From: Betaproteobacteria bacterium
GTDB taxonomy: Bacteria; Pseudomonadota; Gammaproteobacteria; Burkholderiales; UBA6910
Reading direction: 5' to 3'
DNA: 64,000 bases
NCBI GenBank assembly: GCA_016183615.1
Contig: JACPEG010000013.1
Location: forward strand, 1 to 64,000
Part shown: piece after piece, positions 1 to 7,639 of the stretch
Position numbering within the stretch: position 1 is the stretch's first letter
Layout of the letters: the number at the start of each line of letters is the position of its first letter
Translations under genes and position numbers: made by a program
The notes under the pieces: model-generated
Told to the model about the DNA's origin: nothing
What the model saw: the letters and a program-made list of their open reading frames with translations, nothing else
The model's database searches: none

Positions 1-162
1 CAAAACAGGAAACGGCGATCACGCTCTGTGTCGACTTGAACCGGGTCACAATCGATCTGCCGTTTCCCCGTCCCCAAGTCCGGCCAGACTCGAGAACACT
101 ACCAACATACACGTACAAAACGAACATACAAGGCACAGAGAACCACAAGTTCGAAAGCATTA

Positions 163-212
163 GTAGGAGCGAATTTATTCGCGAACATCGTCGGGGATGA
201 ATCCCCTCCTAC
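163..212. repeat. GTAGG-headed palindromic repeat, family A
   Basis: Starts GTAGGAGCGAATTTATTCGC and ends GGGGATGAATCCCCTCCTAC, so the two ends are inverted GTAGG/CCTAC heads, each beside a small hairpin (GCGAAT/ATTCGC and GGGGAT/ATCCCC). Other copies lie at 11403-11452, 11460-11507, 11541-11590, 13032-13142 (expanded), 15500-15552 and 17863-17884. Confidence 0.85.
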
Positions 213-243
213 AAACGCGTGCCCCGACCGTTGCGAATGCACC

Positions 244-382
244 CTAAATTCCGCAGTTGGGCGCCCTGTAGGGCCGAATTCATTCGGCCATTCAGCGCCT
301 TTCGTGCGAATGAATTCGGACCTACAAGACCCCGGCATGATTTTGATCCGCCGCGTCAAATGCGTCCAACTGCGGAATTTAG
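244..382. repeat. 17-bp inverted repeat enclosing a GTAGGGCCGAATTC hairpin
   Basis: CTAAATTCCGCAGTTGG at 244-260 is exactly complemented at 366-382. Inside lies another GTAGG...CCTAC hairpin unit (268-325) with GAATTCATTCGG and its inverse. No transposase frame fits in the 105-bp interior, so this is a non-coding nested palindrome, perhaps MITE-like. Confidence 0.7.
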
Positions 383-521
383 GATTAACGCATAGGGAAA
401 AAGAAAGAATCGCAAGGGATGCAAAGGTTTTGAAATGATCGGGGTAGTTTTCTTTGCGTCCTTTGCGTCTTTGCGTTGAATGGGTTTCGCGTTTCTCCGT
501 GCCTCTGTGGTTAAGTCGACC

Positions 522-1259
522 TTGACCTCCAGCGATTATTCCTCCAACTCCGAAGCCTTCCGCGCCGGCGCCAAGGACGCCTTCGGCGCCCCGGCGGCGG
601 TGCTGGGCGCGGGCTACATCGGATTCGGGGCGCTGGCGGTGGAGAGCGGGTTCTCGATCTGGCTCGCGCTGCTTTCCTCCGTCACCATCTGGGCCTTGCC
701 GGGCCAGCTGGTGCTGCTGGAAATGTCCGCCCTCGGGGCCGCCGCCCTGGTGATCGTTCCCACGGTCATGCTCACCAGCGCCCGCTTCCTGCCCATGACC
801 GTCACCCTGATGCCGGTCCTGCGGGACCCGTCCCACGGACGGGCCCGGCTTTACTTCACGGCCCAATTCATCGCCATGACCGGCTGGGCCTGGGCCATGC
901 GGCGCTGTCCCGACATGCCGCCGCCGCGGCGGCTGCCCTATTTCAGCGGATTCGCCCTGACCTGCTGGGGGGTGAGCGTGGCCTGCACCGTGGCGGGCTT
1001 CCAGCTCTCGGCTACGCTGCCGCCCATCGTCAAGCTGGGACTGGTGTTCCTGAACCCGGTGTATTTCGTGCTCATTTTGTCGGGTGACGTGCGCCACCGG
1101 CTGGGAGTGCTGGCGCTCGCCTGCGGGGCGCTGGCGGGGCCCCTCTCCCATCTCATCGCGCCCAAGTGGAGCGTGCTGCTGGGCGGCTTCATCGGCGGCA
1201 CCGCGGCCTATTACGCGCACCGGTGGCTCACCGCAAAGGAGACGCGAGCCGATGGATGA
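522..1259 (+). CDS. azlC: AzlC family amino-acid exporter, large subunit
   Basis: Integral membrane permease of the AzlC family, which with AzlD exports branched-chain or related amino acids. The protein (245 aa from the TTG at 522) is hydrophobic throughout and has the family N-terminal block FRAGAKDAFGAPAAVLGAGYIGFGAL. The ATG at 480 is also in frame but sits in a low-complexity intergenic repeat (TTTGCGTC...CTCTGTGG), so the TTG is preferred. The last 8 bases overlap azlD, the usual tight azlCD coupling. Substrate is not decided by sequence. Confidence 0.85.
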   Translation: MTSSDYSSNSEAFRAGAKDAFGAPAAVLGAGYIGFGALAVESGFSIWLALLSSVTIWALPGQLVLLEMSALGAAALVIVPTVMLTSARFLPMTVTLMPVLRDPSHGRARLYFTAQFIAMTGWAWAMRRCPDMPPPRRLPYFSGFALTCWGVSVACTVAGFQLSATLPPIVKLGLVFLNPVYFVLILSGDVRHRLGVLALACGALAGPLSHLIAPKWSVLLGGFIGGTAAYYAHRWLTAKETRADG

Positions 1260-1590
1260 TCTGAGCCTGTTCTGGCTGGTGCTGGCCTGCGGCCTGGGCA
1301 CCTATCTGTGGCGCGGCCTGGGAGTGGCGCTCTCGGGCCGAATTCATACCGAGGGCGAGCTGTTTGCCTGGGTAGGCTGCGTGGCCTATGCCATGGTGGC
1401 GGGGCTCATCGCGCGCATCATCCTGCTGCCGGTGGGAACCCTGGCGGCAACGCCGCTCCTGGACCGGCTGCTGGCCTGTGGCCTCGCGCTCCTGGTGTTT
1501 TTCCGCCTGGGGCGCAACCTGTTCGTGGGCGTGGTGGCCGGCGGCATCGTGCTGGTGCTGCTCACCTTCATTCGCGGTCTGTTCGGCTGA
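1252..1590 (+). CDS. azlD: AzlD family amino-acid exporter, small subunit
   Basis: Small membrane partner of AzlC, 112 aa, about four hydrophobic segments. It begins MDDLSLFWLVLACGLGTYLW and shows the RGLGVALSGR segment common near the N-terminus of AzlD proteins. The ATG lies inside the end of azlC (8-base overlap), which implies translational coupling. The length is normal for AzlD (about 100-115 aa). Confidence 0.85.
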   Translation: MDDLSLFWLVLACGLGTYLWRGLGVALSGRIHTEGELFAWVGCVAYAMVAGLIARIILLPVGTLAATPLLDRLLACGLALLVFFRLGRNLFVGVVAGGIVLVLLTFIRGLFG

Positions 1591-1622
1591 AATGGCGCCG
1601 ACCACCAAGGCACGATGCACGG

Positions 1623-1709
1623 GTAGGTTGGGCTTCGCTTGGCGAAGCCCAACGTGCGCCATCGCATTTCATTGTTGGGCTCCGGTCAAAAACGCCGGGA
1701 GCCCAACCT
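1623..1709. repeat. GTAGG-headed repeat, family B, copy 1
   Basis: GTAGGTTGGGCTTCGC, a hairpin GGGCTTCGC-TTG-GCGAAGCCC, then TTGTTGGGCTCCGG ending AGCCCAACCT. A nearly identical copy lies at 11636-11724. It sits between azlD and the next gene and may also serve as a transcript-end hairpin. Confidence 0.85.
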
Positions 1710-1750
1710 CCGGGAAACTCACCTTCGCCCGCGGGTGCGGGGTCTGAGCA

Positions 1751-3349
1751 ATGAACCCGCGACCGCCCTTCGGCTGGGATTTCCCGTATTCCTCCCGGCG
1801 CATGCCGGTGCTGGCGTCGAACGTGGTGGCCACCTCCCAGCCGCTGGCCGCGCAGGCGGGGCTTTCGATGCTCGCCCAGGGCGGCAACGCGGTGGATGCG
1901 GCGCTCGCCGCGGCGATCGCCCTCACCGTGGTGGAGCCGGTGGCGAACGGCATCGGCGGCGACGGCTTCGCCCTGGTGTGGGACGGCGCGAAGCTTCACG
2001 GACTCAACGCTTCCGGCCGCGCGCCGAAAGCCTGGAACGCCGAGCGCTTCGCCGGTCTCGAGACCATGCCGGAGCGGGGCTGGGACACGGTCACGGTGCC
2101 GGGCGCGGTCTCGGCCTGGGCGGCGCTCTCGGAGCGTTTCGGCAAGCTCCCCTTCGAGCGCCTGTTCGAGCCGGCCATCCGCTATGCGCGGGAAGGATTC
2201 CTGGTGTCGCCGGTGGTCGCGGTGAGCTGGGCCAGCCAGGCGCAGGAACTCAAGGATCTGCCGGGCTTCGCCGAGGCGTTTCTTCGCGGGGGCCGGGCGC
2301 CGCTGCCCGGCGAGCGCTTCACCCTCCCCGACCAGGCGACGACCCTGGAGCGCATCGCCGAGACCCGGGGCGAAGCCTTCTATCGCGGCGATCTCGCGGA
2401 AAAAATCTGCGCCTTCGCCAGAGCCCAAGGCGGGGCGCTCGCCCTGGAAGACCTGGCCTCCCATCGCTGCGACTGGGTGGAACCCGTCGCCGCCGACTAC
2501 CGCGGCTTCACGCTCCACGAGCTGCCGCCCAACAACCAGGGCGTGGCTGCCCTCATGGCGCTGACGATTCTCGGCGAATTCGATCTCGCGGCCCACGGGG
2601 TGGACTCGGCCGGCGGCGTGCACTTGCAACTGGAGGCCATGAAGCTCGCGTTCGCCGACGTCTACCGCTTCGTCGCCGATCCCGCGGCCATGGAACTTGG
2701 TTCCCGCGACCTGCTGAATCCCGATTATCTGAAGCGCCGCGCGCAGCTCATCGACCCGCAACGGGCGCAGGATCACCGCCACGGCGCCCCACGCCGGGGC
2801 GGCACGGTGATGCTGACCACGGGCGACGCGGAGGGCATGATGGTGTCTTTCATCCAGTCCACCTACAAGGGCTTCGGCTCCGGCGTGGTGGTCCCCGGCA
2901 CCGGCATCGCCTTCCACAACCGGGGCTGCGCCTTTTCTCTTGAAGCCGGGCACCCCAACCAGGTGGCGGGCGGCAAGCGCCCGTTCCACACCCTGATTCC
3001 CGCCTTCGTCATGCGCGACGGGGCGCCGCTGATGGCCTTCGGCGTGATGGGCGCCGCCATGCAGGCCCAGGGCCACGTGCAGATGCTGGTTCGGCTCGCC
3101 GATTACGGGCAAAATCCCCAGGCCGCTTCCGACGCGCCGCGCTGGCGGGTGAACGAAGGTCTCCAAGTGCAACTGGAGCATGGGTTCGATTCCGGCGTGG
3201 CGCAGGAACTGGCGCGCCGCGGCCACCGGATCACCCGCTCGCCCCCCGGAAGCACCGACTTCGGCGGAGCCCAATTCGTGTGCCGCCTGGCGCACGGCTA
3301 TCTCGCCGCCTCGGACCACCGCAAGGACGGCCAGGCGGTGGGATTCTGA
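1751..3349 (+). CDS. gamma-glutamyltransferase family hydrolase
   Basis: Ntn-hydrolase of the gamma-glutamyltranspeptidase family, which self-cleaves before a Thr to give two subunits and acts on glutathione or related gamma-glutamyl compounds. 532 aa, normal for the shorter YwrD-like branch. The N-terminal half shows ASNVVATSQPLAAQAG, GGNAVDAALAAAIAL and EPVANGIGGDGFALVWDG. The expected nucleophile is Thr352 in RRGGTVMLTTGD, followed by MVSFIQSTYKGFGSG. No signal peptide is evident, so it is probably cytoplasmic. The exact start is uncertain: an in-frame ATG at 1802 is possible and neither has a clear Shine-Dalgarno. Confidence 0.85.
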   Translation: MNPRPPFGWDFPYSSRRMPVLASNVVATSQPLAAQAGLSMLAQGGNAVDAALAAAIALTVVEPVANGIGGDGFALVWDGAKLHGLNASGRAPKAWNAERFAGLETMPERGWDTVTVPGAVSAWAALSERFGKLPFERLFEPAIRYAREGFLVSPVVAVSWASQAQELKDLPGFAEAFLRGGRAPLPGERFTLPDQATTLERIAETRGEAFYRGDLAEKICAFARAQGGALALEDLASHRCDWVEPVAADYRGFTLHELPPNNQGVAALMALTILGEFDLAAHGVDSAGGVHLQLEAMKLAFADVYRFVADPAAMELGSRDLLNPDYLKRRAQLIDPQRAQDHRHGAPRRGGTVMLTTGDAEGMMVSFIQSTYKGFGSGVVVPGTGIAFHNRGCAFSLEAGHPNQVAGGKRPFHTLIPAFVMRDGAPLMAFGVMGAAMQAQGHVQMLVRLADYGQNPQAASDAPRWRVNEGLQVQLEHGFDSGVAQELARRGHRITRSPPGSTDFGGAQFVCRLAHGYLAASDHRKDGQAVGF

Positions 3350-3415
3350 CGGAGACAAAAGAGCGCGGCCCCGCCGCGGGTGCGGAACCGACGACATCAT
3401 TAGCTTATCTCCACC

Positions 3416-4927
3416 ATGAATTTCAACTTCTACGCGCTGATCGAGAGCCGCATGCCGAAGGAGCGGAATGCGCCGCTGCTGGAAACCGAGTCGGGGGAAA
3501 CCTTCAGCTACGCCGACCTGGACCGGGCCACCGCCCGCTACGCCGCGTTTCTCACCGGGCTGGGCCTGAACAAGGGCGACCGGGTCGCGGCCCAGGTTGA
3601 TAAATCGCCCCAAGCCCTGTTCCTGTACCTCGGCTGCCTGCGGGCGGGGCTGTGCTACCTGCCCCTCAATACCGCATATCAGAAGGGCGAAGTGGGTTAC
3701 TTCCTGCAGGACGCGGAGCCGGGTGCGGTGGTGTGCCGGCCCGCCGCCGAGGCGTGGATCCGGGACCTCGCCCGGGAGGCGGGGGTGCCCCATGTGTTCA
3801 CCCTGGACGAGGAGGGCCGGGGATCGTTCGCGGACGCCGCCGCCGGATCGCCAGCGGTATTCGCCACCGCCGTTCTCGCGCCCGACGATCTCGCCAGCAT
3901 CATCTACACCTCGGGCACCACGGGCCGCTCCAAGGGCGCCATGGTGACCCACAAAAACCTCGCTTCCAACGGGGAAGTGCTGCGCCAATACTGGGGCTTC
4001 AGCGCCGCGGACGTGCTGTTCCATGCGCTGCCCCTGTTCCATGTCCACGGCCTGTTCGTGGCCTGCCACTGCGTGCTGCTCTCCGGCGCGCGCATGGTGT
4101 TTCACCGCAAGTTCGATCCCGCGGCCGCCCTCACGGCGCTCCCCCGCTGCACCGTGATGATGGGGGTGCCCACCTTCTACGTGCGGCTGCTGGAGGCGCC
4201 GGGGCTCACACAGGAGGCCTGCCGCAGCATGCGTCTTTTCATTTCCGGCTCGGCGCCGCTGCTGAAGGACACCTTCGACGCCTGGCGCGAGCGGACCGGC
4301 CAGGTGATCCTGGAGCGCTACGGCATGAGCGAGGCGGGAATGATCACCTCCAATCCCCTCACGGGGGAGCGGCGCGGCGGCACCGTGGGCTTTCCCCTTC
4401 CCGGCGTTTCGGTGCGAGTGGCGGACGACGCGGATCGGCCACTTCCGGCGGAGGAGACCGGCGGCGTCCAGATCCGGGGCGACAATCTGTTCGCCGGCTA
4501 CTGGCGCCTGCCGGAAAAAACCAACGAGGAATTCACCGCCGACGGCTGGTTCCGCACCGGCGACGTGGGAAGTTTCGATGCCGGCGGCTACGTGCACATC
4601 GTGGGCCGCGCCAAGGACCTGGTGATCTCGGGCGGCTTCAACGTCTATCCCAAGGAAATCGAGCTGGTAATCGACACCCTGCCGGGGGTGGTGGAGTCCG
4701 CCGTGATCGGCGTGCCGCACCCGGATTTCGGCGAGGCGGTGACCGCGGTGGTGGTGAAGGACGCGAAGGCCGAGCTCACCGAGGATGCGGTGATCGCACA
4801 TGTCAAATCCCAGCTCGCCAACTTCAAGGTGCCGAAGCGGGTGTACTTTGTAAATGACCTTCCCCGTAATACCATGGGCAAAGTTCAGAAGAACATTCTG
4901 CGCGACACCTACTCGAAGCAAGGCTAA
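3416..4927 (+). CDS. AMP-forming acyl-CoA synthetase, malonyl-CoA synthetase-like
   Basis: ANL-superfamily ligase, 503 aa, making an acyl-AMP then acyl-CoA. The P-loop motif IIYTSGTTGRSKGAM starts near residue 162. The adenylate-binding block LERYGMSEAGM, the hinge region DGWFRTGDVGSFDAGGYV and the C-terminal lysine region PRNTMGKVQKN are all intact. N-terminal blocks (LIESRMPKERNAPLLET, NTAYQKGEVGYFL) resemble MatB-type malonyl-CoA synthetases, so malonate is the best guess for the substrate. It follows the GGT-family gene by 66 bp on the same strand, but no metabolic link is obvious. Confidence 0.8.
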   Translation: MNFNFYALIESRMPKERNAPLLETESGETFSYADLDRATARYAAFLTGLGLNKGDRVAAQVDKSPQALFLYLGCLRAGLCYLPLNTAYQKGEVGYFLQDAEPGAVVCRPAAEAWIRDLAREAGVPHVFTLDEEGRGSFADAAAGSPAVFATAVLAPDDLASIIYTSGTTGRSKGAMVTHKNLASNGEVLRQYWGFSAADVLFHALPLFHVHGLFVACHCVLLSGARMVFHRKFDPAAALTALPRCTVMMGVPTFYVRLLEAPGLTQEACRSMRLFISGSAPLLKDTFDAWRERTGQVILERYGMSEAGMITSNPLTGERRGGTVGFPLPGVSVRVADDADRPLPAEETGGVQIRGDNLFAGYWRLPEKTNEEFTADGWFRTGDVGSFDAGGYVHIVGRAKDLVISGGFNVYPKEIELVIDTLPGVVESAVIGVPHPDFGEAVTAVVVKDAKAELTEDAVIAHVKSQLANFKVPKRVYFVNDLPRNTMGKVQKNILRDTYSKQG

Positions 4928-4937
4928 GCGCGGGGCT

Positions 4938-5062
4938 ATCGGTACTCCCTGAATTGCCCGACTACTATCCCGAAGATTTCCAGGTTGCCCTTCGGCCGGA
5001 TTACCGGATAGGCCTTGTTTTCCGACTGCGGCAGGAGGTAATTCTTTCCCGCTTCAGCTGCT
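4938..5062 (-). pseudogene. C-terminal remnant of an S24/UmuD-like gene
   Basis: Read on the minus strand, this stretch encodes SENKAYPVIRPKGNLEIFG followed by IVVGQFREYR and a stop. It matches residue for residue, with few changes, the last 27 residues of the intact LexA/UmuD-like gene at 7640-8215. The DNA of the two tails is about 80% identical over some 80 bp and in the same orientation. The serine/lysine peptidase part and DNA-binding domain are absent. Confidence 0.8.
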
Positions 5063-5072
5063 TGCCGCGGCC

Positions 5073-5225
5073 TCAGTCGGTTTGCACAAACCCGATGCGG
5101 CACTGCTTCGTGGGCTCGGGCGGGGCCATGAGCTGAGGGATTCCCTCCATTATCTTGGTGATGGCTTGGTTACGGGAGGCGAGCACCGCCATCACTGCGC
5201 TGTACTCGGCGAAGGCGAATAGCAT
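5073..5225 (-). pseudogene. short unrecognised reading frame, probable gene fragment
   Basis: A 50-codon frame starting MLFAFAEYSAVMAVLASRNQ and ending IGFVQTD. The frame stays open nine codons or so upstream of the ATG (DYLRRLEFSTA) before a TAG, which suggests the tail of a longer lost gene. No family is recognised. It abuts the S24-gene remnant on one side and the orphan antitoxin gene on the other, so it belongs to the eroded patch. Confidence 0.35.
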
Positions 5226-5320
5226 CGCCGTTGAAAATTCGAGCCGCCGAAGGTAGTCCTAATTTTGTCCCACTGCCACGGCGAAAATCTTCGGGCTCCC
5301 TGGGTCGGATGAACGAGCCG

Positions 5321-5635
5321 TCAGCGCGCGGTGACCCGCGGCCTGACCTTGGTCTTCTTCTGCAGAGTGCTCACGATGCCGAAGAAGTTCTCCGTGTTGG
5401 GATTGCCCCTCGGGGCCAGCATGCGGTGCAGGCTCTTGCTGGGTTTGCCCACCTCTTGGGCCAGCCCCTCGAAGCCGATGGTTGCGTTGATCAGATCGCG
5501 CAGCAGCGCCTTGCCGGTGGACGTGTCGCCGGCAAGATAGGCGTTGAGCGCCTCGGTGAACAATGCCTGGCGGAACTTGGCGTCGCGCCGGGCGCGGGCC
5601 AGTACGGTTTCCTTGAAGTCGCGGGTCAGTGCCAT
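5321..5635 (-). CDS. HTH antitoxin of a HigBA/RelBE-like addiction module
   Basis: A 104-aa protein of the probable addiction-module antidote family (Xre-like DNA-binding antitoxin). It carries MALTRDFKETVLARARRD at the N-terminus, the block AGDTSTGKALLRDLINATIG and the helix-turn-helix stretch FEGLAQEVGKPSKSLHRML. The length is normal. An upstream in-frame ATG (5692) would overlap the toxin remnant, and the MALTRDF start is the family's usual one. Its cognate toxin gene just upstream is truncated, so this looks like an orphan antitoxin that could still protect against related toxins. Confidence 0.8.
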   Translation of the reverse strand: MALTRDFKETVLARARRDAKFRQALFTEALNAYLAGDTSTGKALLRDLINATIGFEGLAQEVGKPSKSLHRMLAPRGNPNTENFFGIVSTLQKKTKVRPRVTAR

Positions 5636-5649
5636 TGCTTGCTCCCGTT

Positions 5650-5850
5650 TCACCTGCGCCCGGCGCGTTTCGCCTGCTTGTACGCGGCCCATGCCTGGAC
5701 CGCCTCCGAAATGGCGCGCTGCTGATCCTTTTTGGCGCTGCCGCCGAGCACGACCACGACCGTTTCGCCGTCCTTCCCGAAATACGCGCGATAGCCGGGG
5801 CCGAAATCAACGCGGATTTCGAAGAATACGTTCGCCTCGATGATATCCCA
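5650..5850 (-). pseudogene. truncated RelE/HigB-type toxin (Gp49-like)
   Basis: The minus-strand frame encodes FEIRVDFGPGYRAYFGKDGE, then TVVVVLGGSAKKDQQRAI and a basic tail, the C-terminal half of the addiction-module killer family (IDYGPGYRVYF...GGDKSSQ in typical members). About 45 N-terminal residues and any start codon are missing. The frame runs into the higB promoter region at about 5850, so arrival of the higB module, or a deletion, probably removed the toxin's first half. The order toxin then antitoxin is the usual one. Confidence 0.75.
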
Positions 5851-5877
5851 GTGTGCCACAATGCGGGAACACCACAT

Positions 5878-5908
5878 AGTTCCCATAACGGGAACTTCAT
5901 GGTATATT
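5878..5908 (+). promoter_or_regulatory. palindromic operator overlapping the higB promoter
   Basis: AGTTCCC (5878-5884), five bases, GGGAACT (5890-5896): a perfect 7+7 palindrome. A -35-like TTCCCA (5880-5885) and a -10-like TATATT (5903-5908) are 17 bp apart, so the palindrome covers the -35 and spacer. This placement is what an autorepressing antitoxin operator would show. Inference from sequence only. Confidence 0.6.
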
Positions 5909-5937
5909 GGCTGCCATGAACCGGAACAAGAACACAA

Positions 5938-6222
5938 ATGCGGATCGTCGGGCGCAAAAAGCTCGATGAGTTTGCCGGCGCACATGCCGATGCCCGACCA
6001 TGGATCGAGAACTGGATTGCCGATGCCGAGGCGGCTCGATGGCGTATCCCCCATGACATCAAGAGCCACTATGCTTCCGCCAGCTTCCTGGCGGGGAACG
6101 TGGTGATCTTCAACGTGAAGGGAAACCATTACAGACTGGAAGTCCAAGTGACCTATAACACCGGCGTGGTGATCGTCCGTTGGATGGGTACCCATGCCGA
6201 ATACACAAAACGCGCGAACTGA
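5938..6222 (+). CDS. higB: HigB family mRNA interferase toxin
   Basis: A 94-aa toxin of the HigB family (PF09907-type), a ribosome-dependent mRNA endonuclease in characterised members. It begins MRIVGRKKLDEFAGAHADAR and has the conserved WRIPHDIKSHYASASFLAG and VVIFNVKGNHYRLEVQVTYN blocks and the ending GTHAEYTK. Full length. The toxin precedes its antitoxin, as is usual for HigBA, and its 3' end is just before the preferred antitoxin start at 6233. A palindromic operator precedes it. Confidence 0.9.
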   Translation: MRIVGRKKLDEFAGAHADARPWIENWIADAEAARWRIPHDIKSHYASASFLAGNVVIFNVKGNHYRLEVQVTYNTGVVIVRWMGTHAEYTKRAN

Positions 6223-6232
6223 AGACGTAGCG

Positions 6233-7432
6233 ATGGAACCGAGAATCATCAAAACCGAGAACCAGTACCGGGCCTACCTGGCCGAGGTCGAACGGCTCGC
6301 GGCCGAAGACCCGGTCCCGGGTACGCCCGACGGCGAGCGCCTGGAACTCCTGGCCAAACTGGTCGAGGACTACGAAAAGGAACGCTTCAAGTTCGGGCGT
6401 CCCGACCCGGTGGACGCCATTCTGTTCCGAATGCAGGAACAGGGGTTGCGGCAGAAGGACCTGGCGCCGCTTCTGGGGGGCAAGAACCGGGCGTCGGAAA
6501 TCCTGTCCCGCAAGCGCCCGCTCACGCTCGCGATGGTGCGGGCCCTCAGCGACCGGCTCCATATCCCCGCCGAACTGCTGATCCGGGAGCCGGAGCCGGC
6601 CCAATACGGTAAGGAGGAAGACGCGGACGAGATCCCGCTGCGGCTTCTCGTGAAGTCCGGGTTGTTTGACGACGAGGAGGCAACCTGGCTCACGACGAGC
6701 GTGGTGGTTCAGCGCTACCTCAGGCCCCGGCAGGGGCCGCTTTACCTACGGCGCACGATTACTTACGGCGCGACGCCGGACACCAATAAGACCCGGCTGC
6801 GCGTTTGGGTAGGGCGAGTCCGGGAACTCGCGATGAAGTCACGCCGCGAACGTGGCCCCTGGCGCCCGGACGCACTGAACGAGGAATTTCTCAGCTACGT
6901 GGCTAGACTCAGTTGGGCGGAAAGGGGTCCGCAGCTCGCCCGGGAGTTTCTTGCGGAAAAAGGCATCGCGCTGATCGTATTGCCCGCACTCCCCCAGACC
7001 AAGCTCGACGGTGCGGCCATGCTGGACCCGGATGGCGCTCCCATCATCGGCATCACGATCCGGCATGACCGGCTCGACAGCTTCTGGTTTACCTTAGTGC
7101 ACGAGCTGGCGCATGCGTGGAAGCATTTGCCCGAGAGGGACATCGCGATCACCGATGAGTGCGTGGAAGACGAGCGCGATGATGACTCGAAGGAAGCAGA
7201 AGCAAACCGCCTCGCCCGGGATGCGTTCATTCCGAGATCGCTTTGGAAGCGAAGCGACGCTTTCCTTCGCCCCTCGGTGGAGACGATCAATGCCCTCGCC
7301 GATAAGCTGCACATCAGTCCGGCCGTTGTCGCCGGCCGACTGCGCCGGGAAAAAACCGGGTACGCCGCGTTCGGTAAGCTGGTCGGAAACCGGCAGGTCC
7401 GAAAACTGTTCCCGGAAGTGAAGTGGAGTTGA
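6233..7432 (+). CDS. higA: HigA-type antitoxin fused to an ImmA/IrrE metallopeptidase
   Basis: 399 aa. Residues 1 to about 120 are a HigA antitoxin: MEPRIIKTENQYRAYLAEVE, GTPDGERLELLAKLVEDYE, then an HTH with MQEQGLRQKDLAPLLG and SEILSRKRPLTLAMVRALS. After a linker of about 100 residues, the C-terminal part is an ImmA/IrrE (COG2856) zinc peptidase with HELAH at residues 290-294 and the downstream acidic helix EAEANRLARDAFIP. An ATG at 6194 is in frame but overlaps higB, and the MEPRIIKT start fits the family. Antitoxin action on HigB is expected. The peptidase might control antitoxin stability or cleave a repressor, which is inference. Confidence 0.85.
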   Translation: MEPRIIKTENQYRAYLAEVERLAAEDPVPGTPDGERLELLAKLVEDYEKERFKFGRPDPVDAILFRMQEQGLRQKDLAPLLGGKNRASEILSRKRPLTLAMVRALSDRLHIPAELLIREPEPAQYGKEEDADEIPLRLLVKSGLFDDEEATWLTTSVVVQRYLRPRQGPLYLRRTITYGATPDTNKTRLRVWVGRVRELAMKSRRERGPWRPDALNEEFLSYVARLSWAERGPQLAREFLAEKGIALIVLPALPQTKLDGAAMLDPDGAPIIGITIRHDRLDSFWFTLVHELAHAWKHLPERDIAITDECVEDERDDDSKEAEANRLARDAFIPRSLWKRSDAFLRPSVETINALADKLHISPAVVAGRLRREKTGYAAFGKLVGNRQVRKLFPEVKWS

Positions 7433-7639
7433 GCCGATGCGCGGCGCTTACTGCTATCTGCCGATCCTCCCCGCAAGGGGTGGGGCGTTTCGTGCGGTAG
7501 GTTCGCTTTCGTCGGACGCCCGGTCGCGGATGACGCCACTATTCAATATTCCGGCTCCTGCGCCCAAGGACAAAAATGCACTCGACGCTTACCTGTCCTA
7601 CAGGTGGCTGCAATTTGCGACCACCTCGCCGCGCTCCCG
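7433..7639. other. intergenic spacer, no gene seen
   Basis: Between the higA fusion and the 3' end of the S24 gene. A forward frame crosses it but runs into the S24 gene on the opposite strand and has no family resemblance. A small hairpin CCCCGCAAGGGGTGGGG is at about 7468-7486 and could end the higBA transcript. Confidence 0.5.

Larger units (their letters stand above)
1..521. other. gene-free, repeat-rich left edge
   Basis: No convincing gene. The stretch holds two GTAGG-headed hairpin repeats (163-212, 268-325), a 17-bp inverted repeat (244-260 with 366-382) enclosing the second hairpin, and a CTTTGCGTC-type short tandem run at about 452-478. One forward frame is open from the left edge to about position 198, but it runs into a repeat and shows no family I recognise, so it could only be the tail of a gene lying outside the window. 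Confidence 0.6.

Noticed and set aside
480..521. ATG at 480 as the start of azlC
   Set aside because: The first 14 codons lie in a low-complexity TTTGCGTC/CTCTGTGG stretch typical of intergenic repeats. The TTG at 522 gives a family-like N-terminus.
1568..4921. Very long minus-strand open frame opposite the GGT-family and acyl-CoA synthetase genes
   Set aside because: It is antisense to two clear enzymes, is rich in His/Arg/Gly/Ala as expected from high-GC shadow frames, and matches no family.
5259..6062. Longer minus-strand frame spanning the antitoxin and higB regions
   Set aside because: It overlaps the antitoxin in another frame and higB on the opposite strand, and its residues match no family.
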